Shown: positions 21,814 to 32,950 of the stretch, one piece after another
Layout of the letters: each line of letters begins with the position of its first letter
How positions within the stretch are numbered: position 1 is the stretch's first letter
Assembly: GCA_000151295.1 (NCBI GenBank)
Contig: GG745337.1
Coordinates: 534,516 to 598,515 of the forward strand
Direction: 5' to 3'
Length of the DNA stretch: 64,000 nt
From: Allomyces macrogynus ATCC 38327
Lineage: Eukaryota > Blastocladiomycota > Blastocladiomycetes > Blastocladiales > Blastocladiaceae
The notes under the pieces: generated by a model
Databases searched by the model: none
Seen by the model: the letters and a program-made list of their open reading frames with translations, nothing else
What the model was told of the DNA's origin: nothing
Position numbers and translations under genes: made by a program

Positions 21814-23565
21814 ATGAACCGCGCCACGCTGATCCCGATGCTCATATCGGGCGCCGTCACGGCCGCCGTCACGTCAGCCGCGTGGCTGCTTGCAACGACG
21901 CCCGCGCTCGCGCGCGACGACGCCACGTCCGACCGCGACCTCGCGGCAGCAAGGCGTGCGTCGCGCGACGGCAACGGCGACAAGAGCAGCGAAGCCGACA
22001 ATGCCGACGAGTCGGGCAATCTGCTCAACTTGCTGTTCAGTATTGCCGAGGACCAGGCACGCAAAGGCGCGTGGTCACCTGCGCCCGGACTGCTCATCTG
22101 CACTACGTGCCCCTGACGACGCGCCGTGCTGTGTAGAGGGCTACGTGCACCGCGGCATCACCTGCAACCACTGCGGCACGAGCCCGATCCGCGGCTTGCG
22201 GTACAAGTGCAGCAACTGCGTCGACTTTGACCTGTGCGAGACGTGCGAGGCGCAGGAAGTGCACCAGCGCACGCACGTGTTTCTCAAGATCCGCATCCCG
22301 ATCCCACCCTTGGCCAATCCGCGCACGGCATTGCTCAACGTCTTTTACCCGGGTACGTCGGGATTATGCGCTCATGGTGCGCGGATCTTGCGTGTCGTGG
22401 ACACGGTAGCGCTCACCACCAATGAATGCGCCGATAGGCAACCGCAGCGCCTCCGACACGCTCTCGTGGGACAAGATCCGGGACCTTGCGCACCAGACGC
22501 ACTTTGACCAGCTGGAAATCGAGGCGCTCTACGAGCAATTCAAGTCGCTCGCGACCTCGGAGCATGGGATCCCGAAATCCGTCTTTGAGCAATCGCTCGG
22601 CCCGCTCGGCCTCGAGAAAAACCTGATCACCGACCGCATTTTCGCGTTTTTTGATGCGGACCACGACGGCCACATTGCCTTCCCCGAACTCGTGGCCGGT
22701 CTGTCGGTTTTGTGCAAGGGCACGTTGGACGAGAAAATCACGTGTGCATTCAAGGGCTACGACGTGGACGGCGACGGCCGCATCAGCCACGAGGAACTGC
22801 ACGCCATGTTCAAGGCCTATTTCCACCTGTCGATGGAGCTCGTGCGCGACGTGGTCAAGGCCATGGAAGAGGAAATGATGGACCAGTTTAACGACGAGGA
22901 GAATAAGCCCGTCTCGGCCGCATTCACGGCGCCGATCCCGGCAGGGGGCCACCAATAACCCGCCAACGGCCGGGTCGGGCAACGCGGGTGGGGCCGCGGG
23001 GGTCAATGGCGCCGATGCGAATGGCCGCAGCAACGGCTACTCGAAGGGCGACGACCCGGACGCCGCGGGCGGTAGCAGTAGCGCCGCAGGCGGCGCGTCG
23101 TCGTCGTCGGCGCCGCCGCCGTCGCGTCCGCCGACGCTGCTTCTCGTCGAGGACCCGGGGTTCACGTCCGGCGGCGAAGAGTCGGTTCCGCCGACCCCAT
23201 CCGCGTCCAGCAGCGCGCCCAACTCGGGGTTCCCGCGGCGCACCTCGTCGCTGCCCGCCGGGCCGAATCGGCGCGCTTCGGCCGCCGTCTCAGCCGCTGC
23301 TGCCGCTGCGGCCGCGGCACGCGCCATGAGCCTCGAGTACCGCGCGCCGGCGCAAGCGGCCGGTGGCGGTGGGCCCGGACCCGACCGGTTGCAGCCGATC
23401 ATGGAGCAGATGAGCCAGGACGCGATTGCCGAGATGGTGGCCAAGACGTTCCATGCGATCGATGTCGAGGGGAAGGGGTATATCGAGTTTGACGCGTTCA
23501 AGGCGTACGTCGAGACCGACCCGACGCTCATTTCGTGGTTTGAGACGCTCGGGTCCGTGTTTTGA
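21814..23565 (+). CDS. Membrane-anchored ZZ zinc-finger and EF-hand protein
   Basis: The N-terminus has a hydrophobic segment (LIPMLISGAVTAAVTSAAWL), probably a signal anchor. After an intron (acceptor TGTGTAG) comes a ZZ-type finger (ITCNHCGTSPIRGLRYKCSN, then CVDFDLCETC and HQRTH). A second intron (GTACGT..GATAG) follows. Then two canonical EF-hands (FFDADHDGHIAFPELVAGL and YDVDGDGRISHEELHAMF), a Gly/Ser/Pro/Ala-rich linker and a degenerate hand (IDVEGKGYIEFDAFKAYV). The end TLISWFETLGSVF is like neuronal calcium-sensor C-termini. It is likely a calcium-dependent adaptor on a membrane. The frame breaks at 22959; dropping one G from the G5 run at 22944-22948 joins the linker and last EF-hand, so the break is probably a consensus error. 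Start uncertain: 21814 is the first ATG in this frame, and an upstream exon is possible. Confidence 0.7.
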
Positions 23566-23585
23566 GAACGGGAAGCGCAATAGAT

Positions 23586-23588
<3 letters not shown>

Positions 23589-23622
<34 letters not shown>
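23589..23622 (+). repeat. T34 homopolymer
   Basis: A run of 34 T starting 24 bases after the stop of the ZZ/EF-hand gene, inside its likely 3' UTR. Confidence 0.95.
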
Positions 23623-23625
<3 letters not shown>

Positions 23626-23895
23626 TTCACAGACGGAGGGAACAGAGCGAGAGCATTAGGACCAGGCAAGCAAGATTCAGATTAGTGGAGGAGGACGTGT
23701 TGCGGCTTGGCCAGAATAACTGGCCAAGCCGTTCCGTTCCACACGGCAGGGGAACGAAGGCTGACGCAGGCACTTGGCACCAGTGTCCTTCAACGTGGCA
23801 GCCTTCGTCTTTTTGCTCTAATGCCAATGCGTCGCCCCCAACCACGTCCTTCCTCCGCGTTCCTGCTCCACCAACCAATCACCAACCCCTCGACC

Positions 23896-24956
23896 ATGAT
23901 TTCCGACGAAACCGACGCGTTTGGCAACCCGATCCCGAGCCCCTACTCGGTCACGCCCGCGCCCCAGCCGCCCGTGCCTGTCGTTGGAGCGACCACGACC
24001 ACTACGACCACCACAATCGCTGCTGTCGTTGGCGCATTCCCCGCGACCACGACGGCCTCGGCTGCGAGTGCTCCCGCCGCCATGGTGATGACCGCTGGGG
24101 ACGTGCCGCCGCCGCTCCCGCCGCGTGTCCCGCACGGGATCCTGACCGTGACCGTCCTGCAGGCGCGCGGGCTGCCGCGCACCGACTACGTACGTGTCCC
24201 TGCCCCATCTCGCGGAATCCTCGCAAGTGCTGACTTTGCTCTCTTCCAATTAGAAGTTGAAGGACTCGGACCCTTACGTGAAGCTCGCCGTCGACGCAGA
24301 GCTCGTCGACGCTGAAAAACTCGCCAAGGCCGACCCCACGGCCAACGTGGCCTTTGCGCAGACGCAAGTCGGCGACCGGCAGGACGCCGTCTGGCACGAG
24401 ACGTTTGCGTTCCCGATCTACGACCGGCGCGCCGGCGGCGCGTCCCCTTCGAAACTCCATGTGGAAGTTTGGGACAGCGACTGGCCCACGGCCGACGATT
24501 TCATGGCGCGCGGCACCATCGACGTGCCGGCCTGGTTGCTCGCGGATGGGGTCGAGTCGGCGCTCGCGGGCCAGAACCCGGCGGAACTGAACGACATGTT
24601 GCATGAGCGGCAGCGGTGCCGGGTCGGTTGGCTGCCGGTGTTTGCCGAGGACGGGAAGACGCCCGCGGGCGAGGTGCATTTGGATGTCTACTATTTGCCC
24701 AAGACGATCGTGCAGCGGATGCAGATGAAGATGGAGAGCAAGGTACGGTCCAGCCGCGGGCCAAGGAACTCGAGCGCCCACCAAGAAAAGATGGCTAACG
24801 ATTCTCGTTTTGCGATACTAGACGGACAAGGTCAAGGCCAAGGCCGACAAGGTCAAGGATAAGCTCACGAGCAAGCTCGTGCACAAGCTGACCGACTTGA
24901 CGGCGTCCAAGATCAAACTGTCGTTCGGGAAAGGGGAGAGCGAGCGCGCGTCGTGA
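23896..24956 (+). CDS. C2-domain protein
   Basis: Three exons. The N-terminus is Pro/Thr/Ala-rich. A single C2 domain follows: HGILTVTVLQARGLPRTDY, an intron (GTACGT..TTAG), then LKDSDPYVKLAVDAE, WHETFAFPIYD, LHVEVWDSDWPTADDFMARG and VGWLPVFAEDGKTPAGEVHL. The aspartates in DSDPYV and DSDWPTADD are placed like the calcium-binding loops of C2 domains. After a second intron (GTACGG..CTAG) a short Lys-rich helical tail (DKVKAKADKVKDKLTSKLVH) could also bind acidic membranes. Probably a peripheral membrane or lipid-binding adaptor; no enzyme domain. ATG at 23896 chosen because upstream in-frame sequence is not domain-like. Stop at 24954. Confidence 0.78.
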
Positions 24957-25300
24957 CCGCCGAGGTCGCGCTGGGCCTAAGAGAGAGCCTAGAGAGCGCA
25001 CCGTCAGCGCGGGATGCCGACGCGTTTTTTGTTTTTTGTTTTTTGTTATATTTTTTTCCGATGTAATCTAAATTTGCGAAATGTTCTGCACCGATTTCAT
25101 TTCCAACTGTTGCTTCCAGAGCGAATCACGGTCAAGTCACTTTTGGCGTTGCCTCGAGTCCTTTCCTCGCTCTTCTCCCGTCCATAACAACAGCGACGAT
25201 GGCGACTTGACGGGAATCCAGCACGACCAGCTGCGAGCAACTTGCTGCGAGCAACTTGCTGCAACCTCTTAAGTAGGATCCAACAGCCATCTTGACATCC
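24957..25300. other. Intergenic, no gene seen
   Basis: 3' flank of the C2 gene with a GTTTTTTGTTTTTTG run near 25023-25050. It also has a short tandem repeat (TGCGAGCAACTTGC-like, about 25229-25262). Confidence 0.4.
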
Positions 25301-26307
25301 ATGACCCCGATCCGGCACATCCACACCCTCGAACGGGCACGCGCACTCGACACGTGTGCGTACCAAGTCCTGCCTTTTAGCGGCGCGGGCTGGTTCTACA
25401 GTTCTGGTGGACCGAAGCTGATGATGCTCTCCTCCGCTTTGTGCACATCCAGATCGCCCGCCGTGACCACGGCCGCATGGTACCCGCACGACACGGGCAT
25501 TTACCGACGGGCTCGGCCGACGACCGCGTGACCGTCTGGGACCCGTTCGACATGGACGTACGTTCCTTCGTCTTGCTGACCCGTTTATACATCTTTTCCA
25601 CCCGCTGACCGCCTCGATTCCCGCCCACAGACCATTTTCGACTTTGATCTCGGCCACGCCGTGCACCACATCGCGCTCTCCCCGATCGCGACCGCACACA
25701 CGCTCGTGGCTGCGGCCACGGCCGAACCCAAAGTGCGGCTGTGCGACATCCAGTCCGGGTAGGCCGTACAGGCTCTGCGCAGGCATACGGCAGGGGTCTG
25801 GGCGGTCGCATGGCCGCCATGCGCTGAGTGTGAGGTGGTTTCGGCGAGGTACGATCTCCATGCGCTGGTTTCCTGCGCTCAATTGGCGCGACTGACAAGT
25901 TGCGCGCTCGTGATAGTGCCGACTGGACCGTGCGCGTCTGGGACATTCGCTAGGCGCTCGCGTGCCGGACAATGCTCCATGTCGGCGCGCCCGTGACGGG
26001 GTTCGCAGTCACAGCCGACGCGGCGCACGCCGTCTTGACGGTGCCTGGGCAGGGCACGGCCGTGTGGGACTTGCACGACGGGACCAAAGTGCGTCTCACT
26101 CGCTCTCCCCACCCGATAACCGAACGCTTTGCTCACCACCGTCTCTTCTAGGTCGCCGGCATCCGCGCTGGCTCCAGCGCGCGCTCCTCCACGACGCACA
26201 ACCAACCCGACGGTCCTCCATCGCGATCCGCCGACCGCCACTACGCTCCTGTCTAAGCGGTCCCGTGGGGCGCGAAAGTGGTCGTGGCCGACTTGTTGGA
26301 TAGTGGC
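25301..26307 (+). pseudogene. Decayed ERCC8/CSA-type WD40 protein gene
   Basis: Fragments in several frames line up, in order, with the WD40 protein ERCC8 (CSA), the substrate receptor of the CRL4 ligase in transcription-coupled repair. They are AAWYPHDTG (CSA has VQWYPHDTGMF), TIFDFDLGHAVHHIALSPIA then AHTLVAAATAEPKVRLCDIQ SG, and RHTAGVWAVAWPP. Next come DWTVRVWDIR, then APVTGFAVTADAAHAVLTVP and TAVWDLHDGTK. Stops interrupt the frame after QSG (TAG, about 25760-25762) and after WDIR (TAG), and others follow before the gap. Intron-like GTACGT and GTGCGT donors are still visible. The gene runs into the assembly gap, so its C-terminus is unknown. The multiple stops make a functional product unlikely. 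Confidence 0.6.
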
Positions 26308-27158
26308 NNNNNNNNNNNNNNNNNNNNNNNNNNNNNNNNNNNNNNNNNNNNNNNNNNNNNNNNNNNNNNNNNNNNNNNNNNNNNNNNNNNNNNNNNNNNN
26401 NNNNNNNNNNNNNNNNNNNNNNNNNNNNNNNNNNNNNNNNNNNNNNNNNNNNNNNNNNNNNNNNNNNNNNNNNNNNNNNNNNNNNNNNNNNNNNNNNNNN
26501 NNNNNNNNNNNNNNNNNNNNNNNNNNNNNNNNNNNNNNNNNNNNNNNNNNNNNNNNNNNNNNNNNNNNNNNNNNNNNNNNNNNNNNNNNNNNNNNNNNNN
26601 NNNNNNNNNNNNNNNNNNNNNNNNNNNNNNNNNNNNNNNNNNNNNNNNNNNNNNNNNNNNNNNNNNNNNNNNNNNNNNNNNNNNNNNNNNNNNNNNNNNN
26701 NNNNNNNNNNNNNNNNNNNNNNNNNNNNNNNNNNNNNNNNNNNNNNNNNNNNNNNNNNNNNNNNNNNNNNNNNNNNNNNNNNNNNNNNNNNNNNNNNNNN
26801 NNNNNNNNNNNNNNNNNNNNNNNNNNNNNNNNNNNNNNNNNNNNNNNNNNNNNNNNNNNNNNNNNNNNNNNNNNNNNNNNNNNNNNNNNNNNNNNNNNNN
26901 NNNNNNNNNNNNNNNNNNNNNNNNNNNNNNNNNNNNNNNNNNNNNNNNNNNNNNNNNNNNNNNNNNNNNNNNNNNNNNNNNNNNNNNNNNNNNNNNNNNN
27001 NNNNNNNNNNNNNNNNNNNNNNNNNNNNNNNNNNNNNNNNNNNNNNNNNNNNNNNNNNNNNNNNNNNNNNNNNNNNNNNNNNNNNNNNNNNNNNNNNNNN
27101 NNNNNNNNNNNNNNNNNNNNNNNNNNNNNNNNNNNNNNNNNNNNNNNNNNNNNNNNNN
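26308..27158. other. Assembly gap (851 N)
   Basis: Unsequenced. The right edge begins with GC and an A18 run at 27161-27178, which may be why assembly failed. The missing sequence should hold the end of the WD40 relic and the 5' end of LSm7. Confidence 0.99.
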
Positions 27159-27629
27159 GCAAAAAAAAAAAAAAAAAAGCGAGCACAACGGCAACGAACA
27201 CAAGCAGCGCGCGAATATCCTGGATTTGGCCAAGTACATGGATAAGAGCCTGCACGTGCAGTTTATGGGCGGGCGCGAGGGTATGCTCGACGTGGCTTTG
27301 GACGACAGGTGGGGATACGAGTGATTGATCGGATTGCTTTTCGTGGGATAGTCACGGGCGTGCTCAAGGGCTACGACCAGCTCACGAACATTGTGCTCGA
27401 CGACACGGTCGAGACGATCCGCGGTACGTCTTGCGCTTGCATCAACGCCGGCTGACGCGACCATCCACTGATAACTTCACGCATTCTTTCAACAGAGATC
27501 ACCGACGACGCGATCATTGAAAAGACGCGGCAGCTCGGCCTGGTGCTGGCGCGCGGCACGACGATTGTGCTCATTGCACCGACCGATGGCTTTGAGGAGA
27601 TTGAGAACCCGTTTGTCATGGCTGAGTAG
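27159..27629 (+). CDS. LSM7: U6 snRNA-associated Sm-like protein LSm7 (5' partial)
   Basis: Subunit of the LSm2-8 ring (U6 snRNP) and the LSm1-7 ring (mRNA decay). The visible exons are 27159-27280 (ANILDLAKYMDKSLHVQFMG GREV), 27352-27423 (TGVLKGYDQLTNIVLDDTVE TIR) and 27496-27629 (EITDDAIIEKTRQLGLVLAR, GTTIVLIAPTDGFEE). Together they form both Sm motifs and match human LSm7 (SILDLSKYIDKT.., GILKGFDPLLNLVLD.., TRQLGLVVCRGTSVVLI). Introns GTATGC..GATAG and GTACGT..AACAG. The start codon lies in or at the edge of the gap, so the first residues, a Lys-rich stretch as in other LSm7 proteins, are not certain. Stop is TAG at 27627. Confidence 0.92.
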
Positions 27630-27650
27630 CCGCTCGTTTTGCTGGATCTA

Positions 27651-27656
27651 AATAAA
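27651..27656 (+). terminator. AATAAA polyadenylation signal
   Basis: AATAAA 21 bases after the LSm7 stop, in the expected place for 3'-end formation. Confidence 0.5.
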
Positions 27657-27878
27657 AAACCCGATACCGTGCCATCCCTGGTCGTGCTGCACGCTGACTA
27701 GAATACTGAGAGAGAGGATTGGACCAGGATTCGCGATGGAGTTACTCTGATCGCGACGGCACCGTCGTGTCAACCATGCGCGCTGAGCGACTGGACCATG
27801 TCTTGACCCGGTTAATCGCGACCCGCTGCATTCGAATCGAAACCAATCAACCTCCAACTTCTGCAAGTGCCGCGCGCT

Positions 27879-30800
27879 ATGCCGCCCAAATCCAAATCCG
27901 CGCCGGCCACGCCGGGTTTCAAGCAAGTGACCCTGTCGTCGTACTTCACTCGGCGTCCGACGCCCGCTACGCCCGCAACACCCACCCCCGCCGCTTCCAC
28001 GTCTGATCCGGTACCAGCGACACTATCCGCAAGCTCGATTTCGTCGACCCAGCCCGCCGCGACTCCACCTGCTGCGCCACCTGCGGCGGCCCCTGCACGT
28101 AAGCGCGCGCTAGCCCGACCCGACCGCGCCGCCGACGCCGCTGACACGGACGCGGCGCGCCGCAGCAAGCGTGCGCGTTTTGTCGCGCAGCTCAAGGACG
28201 GTGGCGATGACGAAGGGGACGGGAGCGATTACGACCCGGGCGCCGCGGATGGGGACGATGACGATGACGACGATGTGGTCGTGATTGACGGCGACGATGA
28301 AGAAGACGAGGCGCCGCCGGTCAAGGCGAAGCGCGCGCGCGTGGCGAGCAAGGGCGGTGCGAACCGATCGCGATCGACACCGGCAGCGGCGGCAGCAGCC
28401 ACGCCAACAACGGCGCCGAGCAGCAAGAGCAGCAAGGGAAAGAGGAAGACAGCAGCTGCTGAGCAGGTCAAGTACACGCCGCTCGAGAAGCAGGTCGTGG
28501 AGCTCAAGGAACAGTACCCGGACGTACTGCTCGCGGTCGAGGTCGGGTACAAGTATAGGTTTTTCGGTATGTTGCGTGGACGATTGTGTCAAAATTTGGG
28601 CCGAGTAATGGTGCTGACCAGATTTTGTTCAAATTGGCCGTGGATAGGCGACGATGCCAAGGTACTCCACCGGTCGCCGCCCTGGAGCAAGCAATTCTCG
28701 CCGCAAGCGATCGGGCTGACCCCGCTCGTGTCACCATAGATCGCCGCAGAGCACCTGCACATCGTCTGCTGGCAAGACAAGAACTTCCTGACCGCGTCGA
28801 TCCCAACGCACCGTGTCGGCATCCACATGCGCCGGCTCGTGCGTGCTGGGTACAAGGTCGGTCTCGTGCAACAAACCGAGACCGCCGCGCTGAAATCCGT
28901 CTCGGGCAACGCACGCGGGCCCTTTTCGCGGCAGCTCACGCGACTCTACACGCCAGCGACCCTGATCGACGATCTCGACGACGACGACGAAGGTGCGGGC
29001 GGTGCTGCGCATTACCTGGCTGTGTTTTACGAACGGATCGTGAGTGGCCGCCGCGTGACGGCGGTCGTGGCTGTCGATCCGGCGACCGCGGATATTGTCT
29101 ACGACGAGTTTGTCGATGGCGAGTTGCGCGCCGAGCTCGAGTGGCGGCTGGTGGCCGTGGATCCAGTCGAGTTGGTCGTTGCCGGGGTCACGGACGAGAC
29201 ACGCGCGTGGCTCACGCGGTTTGCGACGATGGCGCGGCACCCGGTGCGGATCGAGGACGCGACCGAGGTGCCCGAGGGGACGCCGATTGTCGCTAAGCTC
29301 GTCGATGCGCTGCAGGGGCTTCCCGGTCGGTCTATTTTTGCTCACTTTCTCCTCACCACACCGATTCTAACCCAATCCTCCTCGCACCATCAGAAATGAT
29401 CGACCAGGTCCTGAACAGCACCGCGGCCGTGCAACATTGTCTCTACGCGCTACACCGGTACCTGCAGCAATTCAACCTCGACTCGCTCTTCCGCGTCGCC
29501 GTGCGCATGCACCACTTCTCGTCGGTCCACATGTTCCACCTCTCCGCCGCGACCGCACGGCACCTTGGACTGTTCCCAGACCCGTCCGACACGCGGTCCC
29601 CCTCGCTCTACAAACTGCTCAACCACACGCACTTCCCCGTCGCCGCGCGCCTGCTGCGGTCTTGGCTGGCCCGCCCGCTCCTTGACCAGCGCGCGATTAA
29701 CCGGCGTCAAGACGCGGTCGCGCGGTTCGTCGAGTCGATCACCGCGCCGGAAGTCAAGGAGTTCGGCAAGCACTTGAAGCGCCTCGGGGACGCGGAAAAG
29801 TGGCTGCTGCGCACACATTATGGCCGGATCAAGCCCGCGGCGCTGTGGTCGTTTTTGCAGACGTGGGTGGATGTCACGGCGGCGGTCGTGATGGCGGGGG
29901 AGATCGTCGGGGATCGGGTCGCGGAGGTGGTCGCGGTGAAGGGGATGGTGGAGGGGTTCTTGGCGAGCATGGACCGGACCGCGGCGATGCAGGACGATGT
30001 CGCGAATTTGTGGATCGAGGATGAGTTGGCGGAGACGCGCGAGGTACGTTGGTAGGTGTGGAGGTTGGGGTGAGGGGAAGGGGGGCGGGTGGGCTGATTG
30101 ATTTGGTGGTCGTGGATATGTAGGAGCTCGCTCAGTGCGTGCGGGACCTGACGGCCGAGGCCAAGGCCGACGCGGCAACCGTGTCCGGGACGGTCGTGGC
30201 CGTGAGCGGCATCGAGGTACGTCGCCATCTACTCATTTCGTGCACCTCACACTCTTGTGCTCACTCGTCCCCTTGCCGCTGCAGTTCATGATCCAAGTGC
30301 CTAAATCACGCAAAGTCCCCGCGTCCTGGCACCAAGTGAGCGCGACCAAGCTAGTCACGCGGTTCCACCCGCCGCGCATCGTCGAGCTCATCAAGCGGCG
30401 CGACATTCTTGCCGAGACGCTGCAGTCTCGCAGCAAGGAAGTGTACCGCGCCCGATTGCGCGCATTCTCGACGGCTGTGTTTGCCGATATGTCACGCGCG
30501 ATTCAGTGCGTCGCCGAGATGGACTGTTTGCTGAGCTTGGGCACGGTTGCCGTCAGCCAGCCGGGGTACTCGCGGCCAGAGATCGTCGACGCGCAGGTGA
30601 TCAAGCTCATGGAAGCGCGACACCCGGTCGTCGAGACGGTGGTGGATCAGTATGTGCCGAATTCGGTCGAGCTCAATGTACGTTGTTGTTTTCTGTAGGG
30701 TGAGTTGGTGGATGGTTGGATTGCGTCTGTTGCTGACGGCATGCCTTATGTTTAGCAAACCGGCCTGCGGTGCCTGTTGCTCAGCGGGCCCAACATGGGC

Positions 30801-31513
30801 GGCAAGACGAGCGTGGTTCGCATGATTGCGCTCAACGTGCTGCTCGCGGTACGTTCCCTATTTTTGACGCTGGATAGGCAATGCTCTCGGCTCACACTGG
30901 TTCGCCGACATCCAGCAAATTGGCAGCTACGTCCCCGTGCGCGTCCGCGACCGTCGGCGTCTTCGACGGTATCTTCACGCGCATGGGCGCCGCCGACGAC
31001 CTCGTCCGCGGCCACTCGACGCTCATGGTCGAGTTGCTCGAAACCCAATCCATTCTGTCGCGCGCAACCCCACGGTCGCTCGTGATTCTCGACGAGCTCG
31101 GGCGCGGGACGGCGACGCACGACGGCACCGCCATCGCCTATGCCGTCCTCGACCACATGGTGCGCGACGTGCGCGCGTGCACCCTGTTCGTTACGCATTT
31201 TCCGGCACTCAAGGTGGTCGCGGATCGCGATCCGGGACATGTAAGGGCCGCGCATATGGGGTTTGTCCGTGGAGAGGGCGAGCACGAGGTCACGTTCCTG
31301 TACAAGCTCGCGGATGGGCTTGCGGATCGCAGTTATGGGTTGAATGTGGCGCGGTTGGCGGGGGTGCCCGAGGAGGTATTGGCGGTGGCGGCCGAGAAGA
31401 GTCGCGAGATGGAGGCGAGGATGACGGAAGGGGTGCAAAAGAGGGTGGTGGAGGAGGATGGGGAGGAGTTGGCCGCGTTGGCTGAGGAAATTCGGCGTGT
31501 CGTGACGTTCTGA
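27879..31513 (+). CDS. MSH3: DNA mismatch repair protein MSH3 (MutS homolog)
   Basis: Pairs with MSH2 as MutS-beta, which binds insertion/deletion loops in the nucleus. The N-terminus carries a PCNA-binding-like QVTLSSYF and a disordered basic/acidic region. The mismatch-binding domain follows (KYTPLEKQVVELKEQYPD, VGYKYRFFG, FLTASIPTHRVGIHMRRLVR, YKVGLVQQTETAALKSVSGN). Its spelling is MSH3-type, not MSH6. Then the lever/clamp region (LDSLFRVAVRMHHFSSVH, LYKLLNHTHFPVAARLLRSW), and the ATPase: Walker A LLLSGPNMGGKTSVVRMIAL, DGIFTRMGAADDL, Walker B SLVILDELGRGTATHDG, CTLFVTHFPAL. At least eight introns, most with GTACGT donors; one exon is only 14 nt (28648-28661). The frame breaks after QIGSYVP; dropping one C from the CCCC at 30933-30936 restores it, so an assembly error is likely. 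ATG at 27879; stop TGA at 31511. Confidence 0.93.
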
Positions 31514-32950
31514 TTTGACGACGTGGGTGATGGTAGGGTGATGGTAGAGCGCGACGACGAGTTGGTTGGTGGTGTTGGTCGAAGAGGTTCTGCACGGCTC
31601 GATAATTTTTGTTGGGTGTTGAACATCACACAAACAAGTGTCTTGTCTGTTTGATTTGGGCCAAGAGAACTTCACGGTGAGCACGACATGCATCGCGCAC
31701 GCATTCGGTCGAGTTTCTTGAGACGCCCGCCATGGCCTTCAAGTTGCAGCAAAAACAAAGCAACTCTTCAAGATGCAACAAAATCGAAGCAATAAGCGAC
31801 GAAGCGACCTGGTGCCTGCACGAGGTGTGATGCACGAGCGTACCCCGACTGTGAAAAACCCGTGCTGATACGACAAGATGAGAGCAAAGGACCAAAATTG
31901 CAACGATGGACAATTCAATGTCGCGATGGAGGTGGTAGGTATCGTTGATCAATTATGCACAAGCAATCGTGTTTACACCCAAATCGTTCCACTGTTTCGC
32001 TGGTCGGTCGATCAATTGCAACCTGGGCATCGTGAGAGCTGTGGATAGGAGACGACTGTCGATTTGTCGGCACGTTATGTCACAGCGGGAATGATGGAAA
32101 AATATTTAACATCCGTCGTGCAGGACATCTCGCAAAACGAGTTCGCAATGCTTCCGTCGTGACCCTCAATACACGTGATATAGTGAGAAGCGCGCATGAG
32201 GAAAGCCTCCGCAGGGTGACCGAGTAAGAGCGCAGCAGGGTAACAAAAAGCAACACAACGCATGAAAATGAAAAGGAACGAAGTTGCATGTTTGTGTCAA
32301 CGCATGACTCAAAGAATCTCCATGAACAAAAGATGATCTAGCAACTCACAAACAAAAAACAGGGCGAATTACGCCAGATGAGCCTTGCGCAGCCAGGCAG
32401 CTTGAACCGCAAGGACATGTTTGCCGTTAGGACCTTTGAACTCTGACGTGCCAGTTCCTTGGGCGGTCCATGCCTGCAATAACTCGGACATACGACGAAT
32501 GATCGTAAGCCGCTGGAGCAAACGACGCTAGCATTCATGGTCTGAGCGCTGCTCCATTTTTCTCCACCCAAACGTTTCAACGGAATGAGCGAGGGTCCTG
32601 GAGCAGGTGCTGCGATGACCGCCACTGAGGAGAATCGGGCATGGAGGTGAGAAATGACAGAGTGGGAGTGGAGAAGTCATTGAAGGAGACCGAAGGCGGG
32701 TTGGTGACGCTGACTAAGGAGGTTCGGCGTGCCATGACTGTTTATCTGGAGTGGATGATGAGAGCGTGGAATGACGAGTTGGAAGCTTGCCGCTGCGGTT
32801 TGCTTTTTGGTGCATGGCGAACAACCCGCGAACAAGTGACTGTCCATGCGATTTGGGCCTTGGAAAAGCAGCACATCGTAGAAAGATTCAAAAAGACGAG
32901 CACCTATATCAAAGAATAGCTATGTACGACGCACACGACCCAACAACCCA
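31514..32950. other. Intergenic 1.4 kb, no gene supported
   Basis: Less GC-rich than its neighbours. Holds a 92-codon plus-strand open frame (32641-32919, LTKEVRRAMTVYLEWMMRAW) and a 95-codon minus-strand one (32338-32625). Neither shows a known domain, so I do not call them as genes. Confidence 0.45.
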
